Of a DNA stretch of 12,592 nt, positions 1 through 5,856 are shown piece after piece (within the stretch, counting starts at the first letter, position 1; the number at the start of each line of letters is the position of its first letter). The notes under the pieces are model-generated. The model ran no database searches. It was not told where the DNA came from and worked only from the letters and a program-made list of their open reading frames with translations. A program made the translations under genes and the position numbers. The stretch covers positions 1 to 12,592 of the forward strand of contig CBFDBC010000100.1 in assembly GCA_965602945.1 (NCBI GenBank). Direction: 5' to 3'. Source of the stretch: JAUXEH01 sp965602945. GTDB lineage: Bacteria > Acidobacteriota > Aminicenantia > Aminicenantales > Aminicenantaceae.

Positions 1-698
1 TCTGGATCAAGCGGGCCGAGGGAAACTTCAAGTCATCCCTCAAGCTTTCCGAGGAGGGATTCAACACCCTCTGGCAGGCCGCGGGCGCCGGGGACGGCGA
101 CCTGCTCCTCCTGGTCGCGGACGATAAATACAAGGCCCTCTCTCTCCTGGGACACCTCCGACTGGATTTCAGGCCCGAGGGACTCGCGGAGTCAGGCCTG
201 TATAAGTTCCTCTGGGTTACCGACTTCCCGCTCTTCGAGTGGAGCGATGAGGAACAGAGGCTGACCTCCATGCACCATCCCTTCACATCCCCTCGAGCCG
301 AGGACGTGGCCCTGCTGGATGAAGCGCCGGAGAAGGTCAAGGCCCAGGCCTATGACCTGGTGCTGAACGGCGTGGAGATCGGGGGAGGCTCAATCCGCAT
401 CCACGACCTCGAGGTCCAGCGTAAGGTCTTCGAGATCCTGGGGCTCTCAGAAGAGCAGGCCGAGGCCAAGTTCGGATTTTTCCTGAAGGCCCTGGAGTAC
501 GGGGCGCCCCCGCACGGCGGCATCGCCCATGGGTTCGACCGCATCGTGATGCTCCTGGCCGGAGAGGAGTCCATCCGGGACGTCATCCCCTTCCCCAAGA
601 CCACTTCTTCCCTGAGCCTCATGACGGAGTCCCCTTCCGAGGTGGATGGGAAACAGCTCAAGGAGCTGGGACTCAAGCTGGATCGGCCCGAGGAATAA
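1..698 (+). CDS. aspS: Aspartyl-tRNA synthetase, C-terminal part (5' end outside window)
   Basis: This is the last 231 residues of a bacterial-type class II aspartyl-tRNA synthetase, which charges tRNA-Asp with aspartate in the cytosol. The first complete codon is at base 3 (TGG) and the frame runs open to the TAA at 696-698. The visible part starts in the bacterial GAD insertion domain and continues into the catalytic core. It contains the conserved block FLWVTDFPLFEW, the segment LTSMHHPFTSP, and class II motif 3 as GGIAHGFDRIVMLLAGEESI, whose arginine contacts ATP. It ends with the family tail FPKTTSSLSLMTESPSEVD. The insertion domain marks it as bacterial rather than archaeal or eukaryotic. 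Whether it is discriminating (tRNA-Asp only) or also charges tRNA-Asn cannot be judged, since the anticodon-binding domain lies outside. It is convergent with the next gene, 50 bp away. Confidence 0.97.
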   Translation, partial: WIKRAEGNFKSSLKLSEEGFNTLWQAAGAGDGDLLLLVADDKYKALSLLGHLRLDFRPEGLAESGLYKFLWVTDFPLFEWSDEEQRLTSMHHPFTSPRAEDVALLDEAPEKVKAQAYDLVLNGVEIGGGSIRIHDLEVQRKVFEILGLSEEQAEAKFGFFLKALEYGAPPHGGIAHGFDRIVMLLAGEESIRDVIPFPKTTSSLSLMTESPSEVDGKQLKELGLKLDRPEE

Positions 699-748
699 AC
701 AGATCCCGGATTGCCGGATATCTCCCGCCCGGCACTAGGAATCTGACT

Positions 749-1039
749 CTAAAACCTCTTTTTCTTCCTGCGCGATCCCCTGCCGCTGCCGCCCAGCGCA
801 ACGCCCGCACCCAGCAGGAATCCCAGGTCATACCAGCCGCCGCTGTTGTTGACCTCGTACATCCGGACGTTGTCTGTGAACAGGCTGATGATGAAAGTGA
901 TCACACAGATGAAGCCGTGCCACAGCCCGGCGAAAAAACCGGCTGGCTTCTCTTCGAAACGGAGATTCCCCGGGGCGCAGCTGACGCTGACCAGGAATAG
1001 TACCAACACGGCGGTTGCTACGATAATTCTTGATTTCAT
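749..1039 (-). CDS. Small lipoprotein-like membrane protein of unknown function
   Basis: This encodes 96 residues. The N-terminus is a signal peptide: K2 and R4, a hydrophobic stretch at about 5-17, then VSVSC with cysteine at 21. It looks like a lipoprotein processing site, although serine at the -3 position is unusual. The mature part holds a hydrophobic segment, AGFFAGLWHGFICVITFIIS, then YEVNNSGGWYDLGFLLG, a second weakly hydrophobic glycine-rich stretch, and a very basic tail (GSRRKKKRF). I recall the GLWHG...YEV.N.GGWYD.GFLLG pattern from many short uncharacterised bacterial proteins, so it is probably a conserved family, but I cannot give it a function. A strong Shine-Dalgarno AAGGAG (plus-strand 1047-1052) lies 7 nt before the ATG, which fixes the start. 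It has its own promoter and is probably a single-gene unit. Confidence 0.85.
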   Translation of the reverse strand: MKSRIIVATAVLVLFLVSVSCAPGNLRFEEKPAGFFAGLWHGFICVITFIISLFTDNVRMYEVNNSGGWYDLGFLLGAGVALGGSGRGSRRKKKRF

Positions 1040-1088
1040 TCCGATTCTCCTTTCTTTTTGTTCATCTTGGACCCCTCCATCTTCTTTT

Positions 1089-1118
1089 AATATCCTGCGA
1101 TATAGGGTGTCCTGTCAA
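1089..1118 (-). promoter_or_regulatory. Sigma70-like promoter for the small lipoprotein gene
   Basis: Read on the minus strand, a perfect -35 box TTGACA (plus 1113-1118) is followed after 18 nt by GATATT (plus 1089-1094), which matches four of six -10 positions. Transcription would start near 1082, giving a leader of roughly 43 nt that contains the Shine-Dalgarno site. The rest of the gap between the two minus-strand genes (about 1119-1235) holds a weak 6-bp hairpin and nothing else I recognise. Confidence 0.5.
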
Positions 1119-1235
1119 CCCCAACGAAGGGTGCCGCAAACAATTTTACAGCTGTGTTGACCCCCGGATATGCCGGTCAAGACTAGACCGGTGATTGTAC
1201 CGGAGGCGCAGCTACGTATGGACCAGGGATCTTTC

Positions 1236-2342
1236 TTATAAGTCCTGTGGGCCTTTGAGGAGATCGACAGCCCGGCTTCCCTCTGTCTGATCGAGAGGGG
1301 ATTTGTCAACCTCGGCCTCAATGGCGGACAGCCGCAGGCATTCCGAGCGTGCCTTGTCAATATCCAGGAGCCGGGGGGAGGCGCCGTAGATGCGCCGGAA
1401 ATTCCCCTGCAGTATGTCATGAAGCGTGTCCCCGGGCAGGCTCAGTCCCCGGATCACTCCATCTTCGGGCCGACCCAGCAGGAAATCCGCACCGGCGGGC
1501 ACCCGGAAAGCCTCGTCCCCGGCCAGGAAGCGGAACACGATGCCTGCCCGGTGAGTGGCCTCTTCGACCGTGTGTTCGCTCAGGATGTCGGTGCCGAAAA
1601 GGATGCGGCCGCCGAAGCGGATGAAAAAATCCCTGGACCGTTCGATATCCCGGGAGAGGTTGTAGAAGAGCTCGATCCCCGGGGCCAGGTCGAAGTGAGC
1701 CCCGGGAAACCCGGTCAGGAACGCGCCTGCAAGGGAAAGGTCGGCGGAAAGAAAATAGAAATGGGGCAGGACCACACGCAGTCCGGGATGGCGTTCCAGG
1801 ACATATTCCGTTTCCCGGTAGAGATCCTCTTTGGAAGCATAGCTCGAGTCATAGCCCCAGCCCTGTTTCCTCGCCCAGGCGGGCAGTCTGTCCGGCTCCC
1901 AGAACTCCTCTGGGTCGGCCACGTGCCAGAGCAGGGGCATGTCCCGCTCCTCGCATGCCGTAAAAAAGGGCTCGAAATAGGGGCCGTCCACTGGCACTCC
2001 CAGGCGCTTGCGGCCCGTGGGCTTGGAGGCCAGGAGCTTTAATCCGTCCGCCCCCAGGGCTTGCAGGCGCTCTACCTGTTGGGCAGGGGTGAGTGCTTCT
2101 TCAGTCCCATAGAGCAGTCCTGCGTGTTCCAGCCCGGCCAGGAGATAGAACCGGTCAGGATGCCGGGCCTTCAATACGAATCCCGCCGGATTCGTGTTGG
2201 CGGCAAGCTCTTCTAACTGGCAGGCGATCCCGGCCTGAACCGCGTTCGTCCCATCCAGGCAGGCGGCAAGTCCCTCGATCTCTCCGACGCTGCGGATATG
2301 GACATGCCCGTCGATCAAAGGAGGGGATCCGGTCTCTGTCAT
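1236..2342 (-). CDS. Amidohydrolase-family metal-dependent hydrolase (TIM barrel), substrate unknown
   Basis: This is a 368-residue cytosolic protein of the amidohydrolase superfamily (Amidohydrolase_2 type). Counting from the ATG at 2342, it shows the N-terminal HxH of strand 1 (DGHVH, H13 and H15), LLWHVAD (H140), VVLPHFYFLS (H194) and ILFGTDIL (D252). These are the expected metal-binding and catalytic positions. A lysine in GADGLKLL (K102) could be the carboxylated bridging lysine of two-metal members, but this is inference. I cannot tell amidase, decarboxylase and lactonase activities apart. An in-frame TTG at 2360 would add six residues (MPQTND). I chose the ATG because the predicted -10 box lies at 2363-2368, so transcription should start downstream of the TTG. 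No Shine-Dalgarno site is visible before either start. The gene is divergent from hexokinase and shares its 141-bp control region. Confidence 0.88.
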   Translation of the reverse strand: MTETGSPPLIDGHVHIRSVGEIEGLAACLDGTNAVQAGIACQLEELAANTNPAGFVLKARHPDRFYLLAGLEHAGLLYGTEEALTPAQQVERLQALGADGLKLLASKPTGRKRLGVPVDGPYFEPFFTACEERDMPLLWHVADPEEFWEPDRLPAWARKQGWGYDSSYASKEDLYRETEYVLERHPGLRVVLPHFYFLSADLSLAGAFLTGFPGAHFDLAPGIELFYNLSRDIERSRDFFIRFGGRILFGTDILSEHTVEEATHRAGIVFRFLAGDEAFRVPAGADFLLGRPEDGVIRGLSLPGDTLHDILQGNFRRIYGASPRLLDIDKARSECLRLSAIEAEVDKSPLDQTEGSRAVDLLKGPQDL

Positions 2343-2362
2343 ATCGTTTGTTTGTGGCAATT

Positions 2363-2392
2363 ATCATATGTCGCATTCAGGGGCGGCGTCAA
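2363..2392 (-). promoter_or_regulatory. Sigma70-like promoter for the amidohydrolase gene
   Basis: On the minus strand, TTGACG (plus 2387-2392, five of six consensus) and TATGAT (plus 2363-2368, five of six) are separated by 18 nt. Start of transcription is expected near 2356, leaving only about 14 nt before the ATG at 2342. The -35 box ends 5 bp from the long palindrome at 2398-2444. Confidence 0.6.
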
Positions 2393-2397
2393 ATTTT

Positions 2398-2444
2398 AAA
2401 GGGGAGTGGTCCAATTAGAATTTCTAATTGGACCACTCCCCTTT
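2398..2444. repeat. Perfect 23-bp inverted repeat (1-nt centre) between divergent promoters
   Basis: The arm at 2398-2420 is exactly the reverse complement of 2422-2444, with a single T at 2421 between them. Each arm begins AAAGGGGAGTGGTCC and continues CAATTAGAA towards the centre. The flanking bases do not pair, so the symmetry stops sharply. It lies 5 bp from the -35 box of the amidohydrolase promoter and 2 bp from the -35 box of the hexokinase promoter. Because it is upstream of both genes, it is badly placed for a terminator of either. A shared operator or activator site is the likeliest role. A dispersed palindromic element is the main alternative. No second copy was noticed in the window. 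Confidence 0.85.
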
Positions 2445-2446
2445 GT

Positions 2447-2475
2447 TTGATTTTCGCTCACGTGTGGCTTATGAT
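2447..2475 (+). promoter_or_regulatory. Sigma70-like promoter for hexokinase
   Basis: TTGATT (2447-2452, four of six -35 positions) and TATGAT (2470-2475, five of six -10 positions) are separated by exactly 17 nt. Transcription should start around 2481-2484, at or next to the hexokinase ATG at 2484, implying a leaderless message. Confidence 0.55.
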
Positions 2476-2483
2476 GCAAAATC

Positions 2484-3782
2484 ATGGCTCGCTCCCGGGA
2501 AAGGGCTCAGGATTTCCTCGATACCCTGGGCCTCTCGACTGCCGCTATCGACGTGGAGGGGCTCCTGGACGGGTTCCGGACCGAGATGGCGGCCGGCTTG
2601 TCCGGGGCGCCAGGCTCCCTGGCCATGATCCCCACGTTCATCCCCATCGGAAAGCCAGTCCCGGCGGGTGTACCCGTGATCGTCCTGGATGCAGGCGGCA
2701 CACACCTGCGTGCGGCCACGGTGGTGTTTGATGAAAGGGGACGGCCCCAGACGGACAACTTCTTGCGTCACCGCATGCCCGGCGCCGATGAGCCCCTCTC
2801 CGGCGGGGCGTTCTATGACCGTTTCGTGGACATCCTGCTGCCCCTGGTCCACAAGTCCGATCGGGTGGGATTCTGTTTTTCCTATCCGGCAGAAATCACT
2901 CCGGATGGGGACGGCCGGCTCCTGACCTGGACCAAGGAGATCAAGGCCCCGGAGGTGGAGGGCGCGTATATCGGGCAGAACATCGGCACTCGCCTCAAGG
3001 CCCGGGGATACAACCTGAAGTTCACTCTGCTCAACGATACGGTCGCCGTGCTGCTGGCGGGTCGGAGTTTCGCCCGATCCCGGGAATTCGGCTCCTATGT
3101 CGGCTTCATCCTGGGGACTGGGACCAACACCGCCTATGTCGAGGAAAACCACCGGATCACCAAACGAGATGACCTGTCGTTCCAGGGACGTCAGGTCATA
3201 AACGTCGAGTCCGGGAACTTCGCCCGTTGTCCCCGGACCGCGGTCGACGAGAGCCTGGATGCCGGCACCAACAATCCCGGGGAGTACACCTTCGAGAAGA
3301 TGATCTCGGGAGCCTACCTGGGGCGGTTGAGCCTGTGGCTGCTCAAGGCCGGGGACGGGGGGGGGCTCTTTTCCGGGGACGGAGGGGCGGCTATCCGGCG
3401 GGTCAGGCGGCTGTCGACCGCCCAGGCGGACCGGTTCCTCAGGAACCCCAGGGGAGCCGGACCTCTGGGGAATCCGGCCCTGACCGGAGGCGACCGGGAG
3501 ACGGCCGGCACACTTATCACAGCCGTGATCGATCGCGCCGCCCTGCTCGCTGCCGTCAACATCGCGGCCGCGGTGCTGAAATCCGGCGTAGGACGCTCCC
3601 CACACCGCCCGGTGTGTGTCAACATCGACGGGTCCACTTACACCAAGACCTCCGGCCTTCGGTCCAAGACGGAACAGCACCTGTGGCACATACTCGGTGG
3701 GAAAGGCGTGTTTTTCGAACTGGTGCAGATGGAGGATTCTCCCCTGATCGGCGCGGCGGTGGCAGGCCTGACACGCGGCTGA
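2484..3782 (+). CDS. Hexokinase, eukaryote-like family
   Basis: This 432-residue cytosolic enzyme should phosphorylate glucose, and possibly other hexoses, with ATP to give the hexose-6-phosphate. It belongs to the hexokinase_1/hexokinase_2 family typical of eukaryotes, not to bacterial glucokinases. Motifs in order: N-terminal helices ending FRTEMAAGLSG, phosphate loop LDAGGTHLR (68-76), FCFSYPAEI, sugar-contact region LTWTKEIK, LLNDTVA with the catalytic base Asp185, GFILGTGTNTAY, the VINVESGNF segment (INTEWGAF in eukaryotes), NNPGEYTFEKMISGAYLG, and VNIDGSTYTKTSGL near the adenosine site. The N-terminal helices support the ATG at 2484, and an in-frame TGA at 2472 rules out a longer form. 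No Shine-Dalgarno site precedes it. A glycine-rich loop is encoded partly by a run of nine G (3357-3365). It heads a plus-strand series of sugar and acetate genes. Which sugars it accepts cannot be read from the sequence. Confidence 0.93.
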   Translation: MARSRERAQDFLDTLGLSTAAIDVEGLLDGFRTEMAAGLSGAPGSLAMIPTFIPIGKPVPAGVPVIVLDAGGTHLRAATVVFDERGRPQTDNFLRHRMPGADEPLSGGAFYDRFVDILLPLVHKSDRVGFCFSYPAEITPDGDGRLLTWTKEIKAPEVEGAYIGQNIGTRLKARGYNLKFTLLNDTVAVLLAGRSFARSREFGSYVGFILGTGTNTAYVEENHRITKRDDLSFQGRQVINVESGNFARCPRTAVDESLDAGTNNPGEYTFEKMISGAYLGRLSLWLLKAGDGGGLFSGDGGAAIRRVRRLSTAQADRFLRNPRGAGPLGNPALTGGDRETAGTLITAVIDRAALLAAVNIAAAVLKSGVGRSPHRPVCVNIDGSTYTKTSGLRSKTEQHLWHILGGKGVFFELVQMEDSPLIGAAVAGLTRG

Positions 3783-3812
3783 GTCTCCGCAGGCCACGCA
3801 GGCCTCAAGCCC

Positions 3813-3841
3813 TGGACTATCTGCCTTCCGTCCATTACAAT
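3813..3841 (+). promoter_or_regulatory. Possible promoter before the CoA-disulfide reductase gene
   Basis: TGGACT (3813-3818, four of six) and TACAAT (3836-3841, five of six) are spaced by 17 nt in the 79-bp gap after hexokinase. Start would be near 3848, just upstream of the GAGGAG ribosome site. No terminator hairpin separates the two genes, so read-through from hexokinase is also possible. Confidence 0.4.
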
Positions 3842-3852
3842 AACCCTTTTTT

Positions 3853-3858
3853 GAGGAG
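3853..3858 (+). promoter_or_regulatory. Ribosome binding site choosing between tandem ATGs
   Basis: GAGGAG lies 3 nt before the ATG at 3862 and 6 nt before the ATG at 3865. The second spacing is the more usual one, so MPKRLVIVG is the preferred N-terminus. The choice changes the protein by one residue only. Confidence 0.6.
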
Positions 3859-3864
3859 AATATG

Positions 3865-5607
3865 ATGCCTAAGAGACTGGTGATAGTCGGCGCTGTGGCG
3901 GCCGGGGCCTCGGCTGCGGCCAAAGCCCGCCGCAGCAACGAAGAGATCGAGATCGTGATGTTCGAGAGCGGTCCCTACATGAGCTTTGCGAACTGCGGGC
4001 TCCCTTATTACCTGGGAGGTGAGATCGCCGAGCGCCGCAGCCTGTTCGTGGCCGATCCCAGGAATTTCAAGAAGCGCTTTCGGGTGGATGTCCGGCTCGA
4101 GACGACCGTGACGGGAGTGGATCCGGCGGCCCGGGAGGTCACGTTCCGGACGGAGGCTGGACATGAGGACAGGCTCTCCTATGACCGCCTGATCCTCGGC
4201 ACAGGGACCGTTCCCTTCAGGCTGCCCCTTGAGGGGATCGATGCGCCCAACATCTTCGAATGCCGGACGGTCCCGGACGTGGATGCGATCCTGGCTTCGC
4301 TGCGCGAACTGCAGCAGCCGCCTCAGGTGCCGCTGGAAACAGCCTCAGCCGGAACAGGCACCAAGGGCCGGGCTCTGGTCATCGGGGCCGGCTACATCGG
4401 GCTGGAGTGTGCCGAACAGCTCCTCAACCGGGGACTTGAGGTCACGGTGGTCGAGGCCCTGGATCAGATCATGGGCCCGCTTGACCACGAGATGACCCTG
4501 CCGGCCCTGGATGCCCTGCGGGCGGCCGGGATCCGTGTCCTGCTGTCCGACCTGGTCGAAGGATTCGATCACTCCGGGGCCCGATCTCAGGCGCTGCTCA
4601 AAAGCGGAGACAAAATTGAATTCGACCTGGCCGTGGTCGGGGTGGGGGTCCGGCCCAATGTGGTGCTGGCCAAAGCAGCCGGGCTGCGGCTGGGTGAGAG
4701 CGGCGCCATTGCCGTGGACGAGTTCCAGCGGACCTCCGATCCCCATATCTTTGCCGCGGGGGACAACTGCGAGGCGGAATTCCTCCCCACAGGCGGGAGG
4801 GTGAACATCCCCCTAGCCGGTCCGGCCAACAAGCAGGGGCGCGTGGCCGGGCAGAACGCGGCCCTGGATCTCCGGGGGAAAGGGGAAACGGAGGAGGGCA
4901 GGCTGCATATGCGGGGGGTGCTGGGGACCAGCATCGTCCGGGTGTGCGGCATGGTGGCCGGAGGGACCGGCCTGACGGAAAAGGCCGCCCTACGCCTGGA
5001 CCGGGAGGTGGCGGTGGCCTACAATATCGGATCCAGCCACGCCGGGTATTATCCCGGAGCCCAGTCCCTGTTCCTCAAGCTGGTCTACGATCCCGGGGAC
5101 GGCCGCCTGCTCGGTGCTCAGGCCGCGGGGCCTGACGGCGTGGACAAGCGTATCGATATCCTGGCCACGGCCATTTACGGAGGCATGACGCTCGTGGACC
5201 TCGAACAGCTGGACCTCTGCTATGCCCCGCCCTTCGGGTCGGCCAAGGATGTGGTCATCCTGACCGGCATGGCGGCGGCCAACACCTTTCGCGGCACCAG
5301 TCCCAGTTTGACCCCCGCCGCCCTGTTTGAGGAGCTGATGGGGGAGCGCCCTCCCTTTCTGCTCGACGTGCGGACGGCCTTCGAGTTCAAGATGGGCCAT
5401 CTCCCGGATGCGGTGAACATCCCGCTGGAAACGCTCAGGGAGCGCCTCGAGGAGATCCCCCGGGATCGTTCCCTGGTCACCCAGTGCAGCGTCGGTTACC
5501 GCAGCTACGTGGCCCAGCAGATCCTGCTCCAGCATGGCTTTGCCGATGTGCGCAACCTCTCGGGTGGATTCAGCCTGGCGGGCCTGATCCGGGCCGGCAT
5601 GAAATAG
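3865..5607 (+). CDS. CoA-disulfide reductase / NAD(P)H-dependent FAD oxidoreductase fused to rhodanese
   Basis: This 580-residue flavoprotein resembles the CoADR-RHD group, which reduces CoA disulfide, CoA persulfide or polysulfide with NAD(P)H. Counting from 3865, an N-terminal FAD-binding fold (LVIVGAVAAGASAAAKARR) is followed by SFANCGLPYYLGG with the single redox cysteine C44. Next come an NAD(P)H-binding fold near 170 (ALVIGAGYIGLECAEQLL), the second FAD contact IFAAGDN, and a dimerisation domain. The latter carries HAGYYPGA and LCYAPPFGSAKD, holding the tyrosines conserved in CoADRs. From about 485 to the end is a rhodanese domain (LLDVRTAFEFKMGHLPDAVN) with the loop QCSVGYRS and active cysteine C541. 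All expected catalytic residues are present. The domain fusion is known from Bacillus and Shewanella relatives. I infer a role in thiol or sulfur redox balance. NADH oxidase or persulfide-reductase preference cannot be settled from sequence. Confidence 0.92.
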   Translation: MPKRLVIVGAVAAGASAAAKARRSNEEIEIVMFESGPYMSFANCGLPYYLGGEIAERRSLFVADPRNFKKRFRVDVRLETTVTGVDPAAREVTFRTEAGHEDRLSYDRLILGTGTVPFRLPLEGIDAPNIFECRTVPDVDAILASLRELQQPPQVPLETASAGTGTKGRALVIGAGYIGLECAEQLLNRGLEVTVVEALDQIMGPLDHEMTLPALDALRAAGIRVLLSDLVEGFDHSGARSQALLKSGDKIEFDLAVVGVGVRPNVVLAKAAGLRLGESGAIAVDEFQRTSDPHIFAAGDNCEAEFLPTGGRVNIPLAGPANKQGRVAGQNAALDLRGKGETEEGRLHMRGVLGTSIVRVCGMVAGGTGLTEKAALRLDREVAVAYNIGSSHAGYYPGAQSLFLKLVYDPGDGRLLGAQAAGPDGVDKRIDILATAIYGGMTLVDLEQLDLCYAPPFGSAKDVVILTGMAAANTFRGTSPSLTPAALFEELMGERPPFLLDVRTAFEFKMGHLPDAVNIPLETLRERLEEIPRDRSLVTQCSVGYRSYVAQQILLQHGFADVRNLSGGFSLAGLIRAGMK

Positions 5608-5609
5608 GC

Positions 5610-5634
5610 CCTGTCCCGCAGAAGACGGGATAGG
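5610..5634 (+). terminator. Hairpin just after the CoA-disulfide reductase stop, possible weak terminator
   Basis: A 9-bp stem (5610-5618 with 5626-5634, one G-U pair) closes a 7-nt loop CAGAAGA, starting 3 bases after the TAG. There is no following U-run, so it is not a classical intrinsic terminator. It may slow decay of the upstream message or act with Rho. Confidence 0.3.
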
Positions 5635-5700
5635 CCGTACGGCCTCTCCTGCCATCTGAGGCGCCTGCTCGAGCGGCCTAAATAAAATCGCGAAGTGGGG

Positions 5701-5729
5701 TGGAATACAGAGCCCAACTCCTCTATAAT
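5701..5729 (+). promoter_or_regulatory. Candidate promoter for pta-ackA
   Basis: A perfect -10 box TATAAT (5724-5729) has TGGAAT (5701-5706, three of six) 17 nt upstream. Transcription from here would give a leader of about 120 nt before pta. A second, weaker -10-like TAGAAT lies at 5819-5824, closer to the gene, without a convincing -35 box. Confidence 0.45.
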
Positions 5730-5786
5730 AGGCCGTTCCTTGATTCGGCAGTTTAATACCGGGATCGATGCGGAAGCGAACGGCCT
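5730..5786. repeat. Long-range inverted repeat in the pta leader
   Basis: AGGCCGTTC (5730-5738) pairs exactly with GAACGGCCT (5778-5786). Allowing one bulged base at 5787 extends the pairing to 5727-5729 with 5788-5790. The enclosed 39 nt contain no further strong stem that I could see. The left arm starts immediately after the TATAAT box, so it could be an operator pair or fold in the leader RNA. Confidence 0.5.
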
Positions 5787-5856
5787 TATTCGATCACCAC
5801 AGACTGATAGAAACCTGATAGAATAGAGGGGATCCAATGAATAGGAGAATTTTTCC

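Larger units (their letters stand above)
5608..5856. other. Intergenic region before pta with repeated AGGCCGT motifs
   Basis: This 249-bp gap has no credible gene. Exact AGGCCGT copies lie at 5632-5638 and 5730-5736 in forward orientation and at 5639-5645 and 5780-5786 in reverse, with a near copy (GCGGCCT) at 5673-5679. The first pair forms the 12-bp palindrome GGCCGTACGGCC (5633-5644). ATAGGCCGT is a 9-bp direct repeat (5630-5638 and 5728-5736). The second half is A+T-richer and contains a promoter candidate. A Shine-Dalgarno TAGGAG (5842-5847) lies 9 nt before the pta ATG. Confidence 0.6.

Noticed and set aside
712..734. Hairpin TGCCGG...CCGGCA after aspS as a terminator
   Set aside because: Only 6 bp with an 11-nt loop and no U-run on either strand, so it is too weak to call.
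1173..1191. Hairpin CCGGTC...GACCGG downstream of the amidohydrolase
   Set aside because: A 6-bp stem with a 7-nt loop and no U-run, about 45 nt past the stop. It could be chance in GC-rich DNA.
2155..2376. Small minus-strand frame beginning MRHMIIATNKRYD upstream of the amidohydrolase
   Set aside because: It is the amidohydrolase DNA read in another frame; its start overlaps the predicted -10 box and the arginine-rich product matches nothing.
2469..3938. A 489-codon open frame antisense to hexokinase
   Set aside because: Same artefact: the composition is low-complexity-like and it runs through the hexokinase gene and the following promoter gap. No family resemblance.
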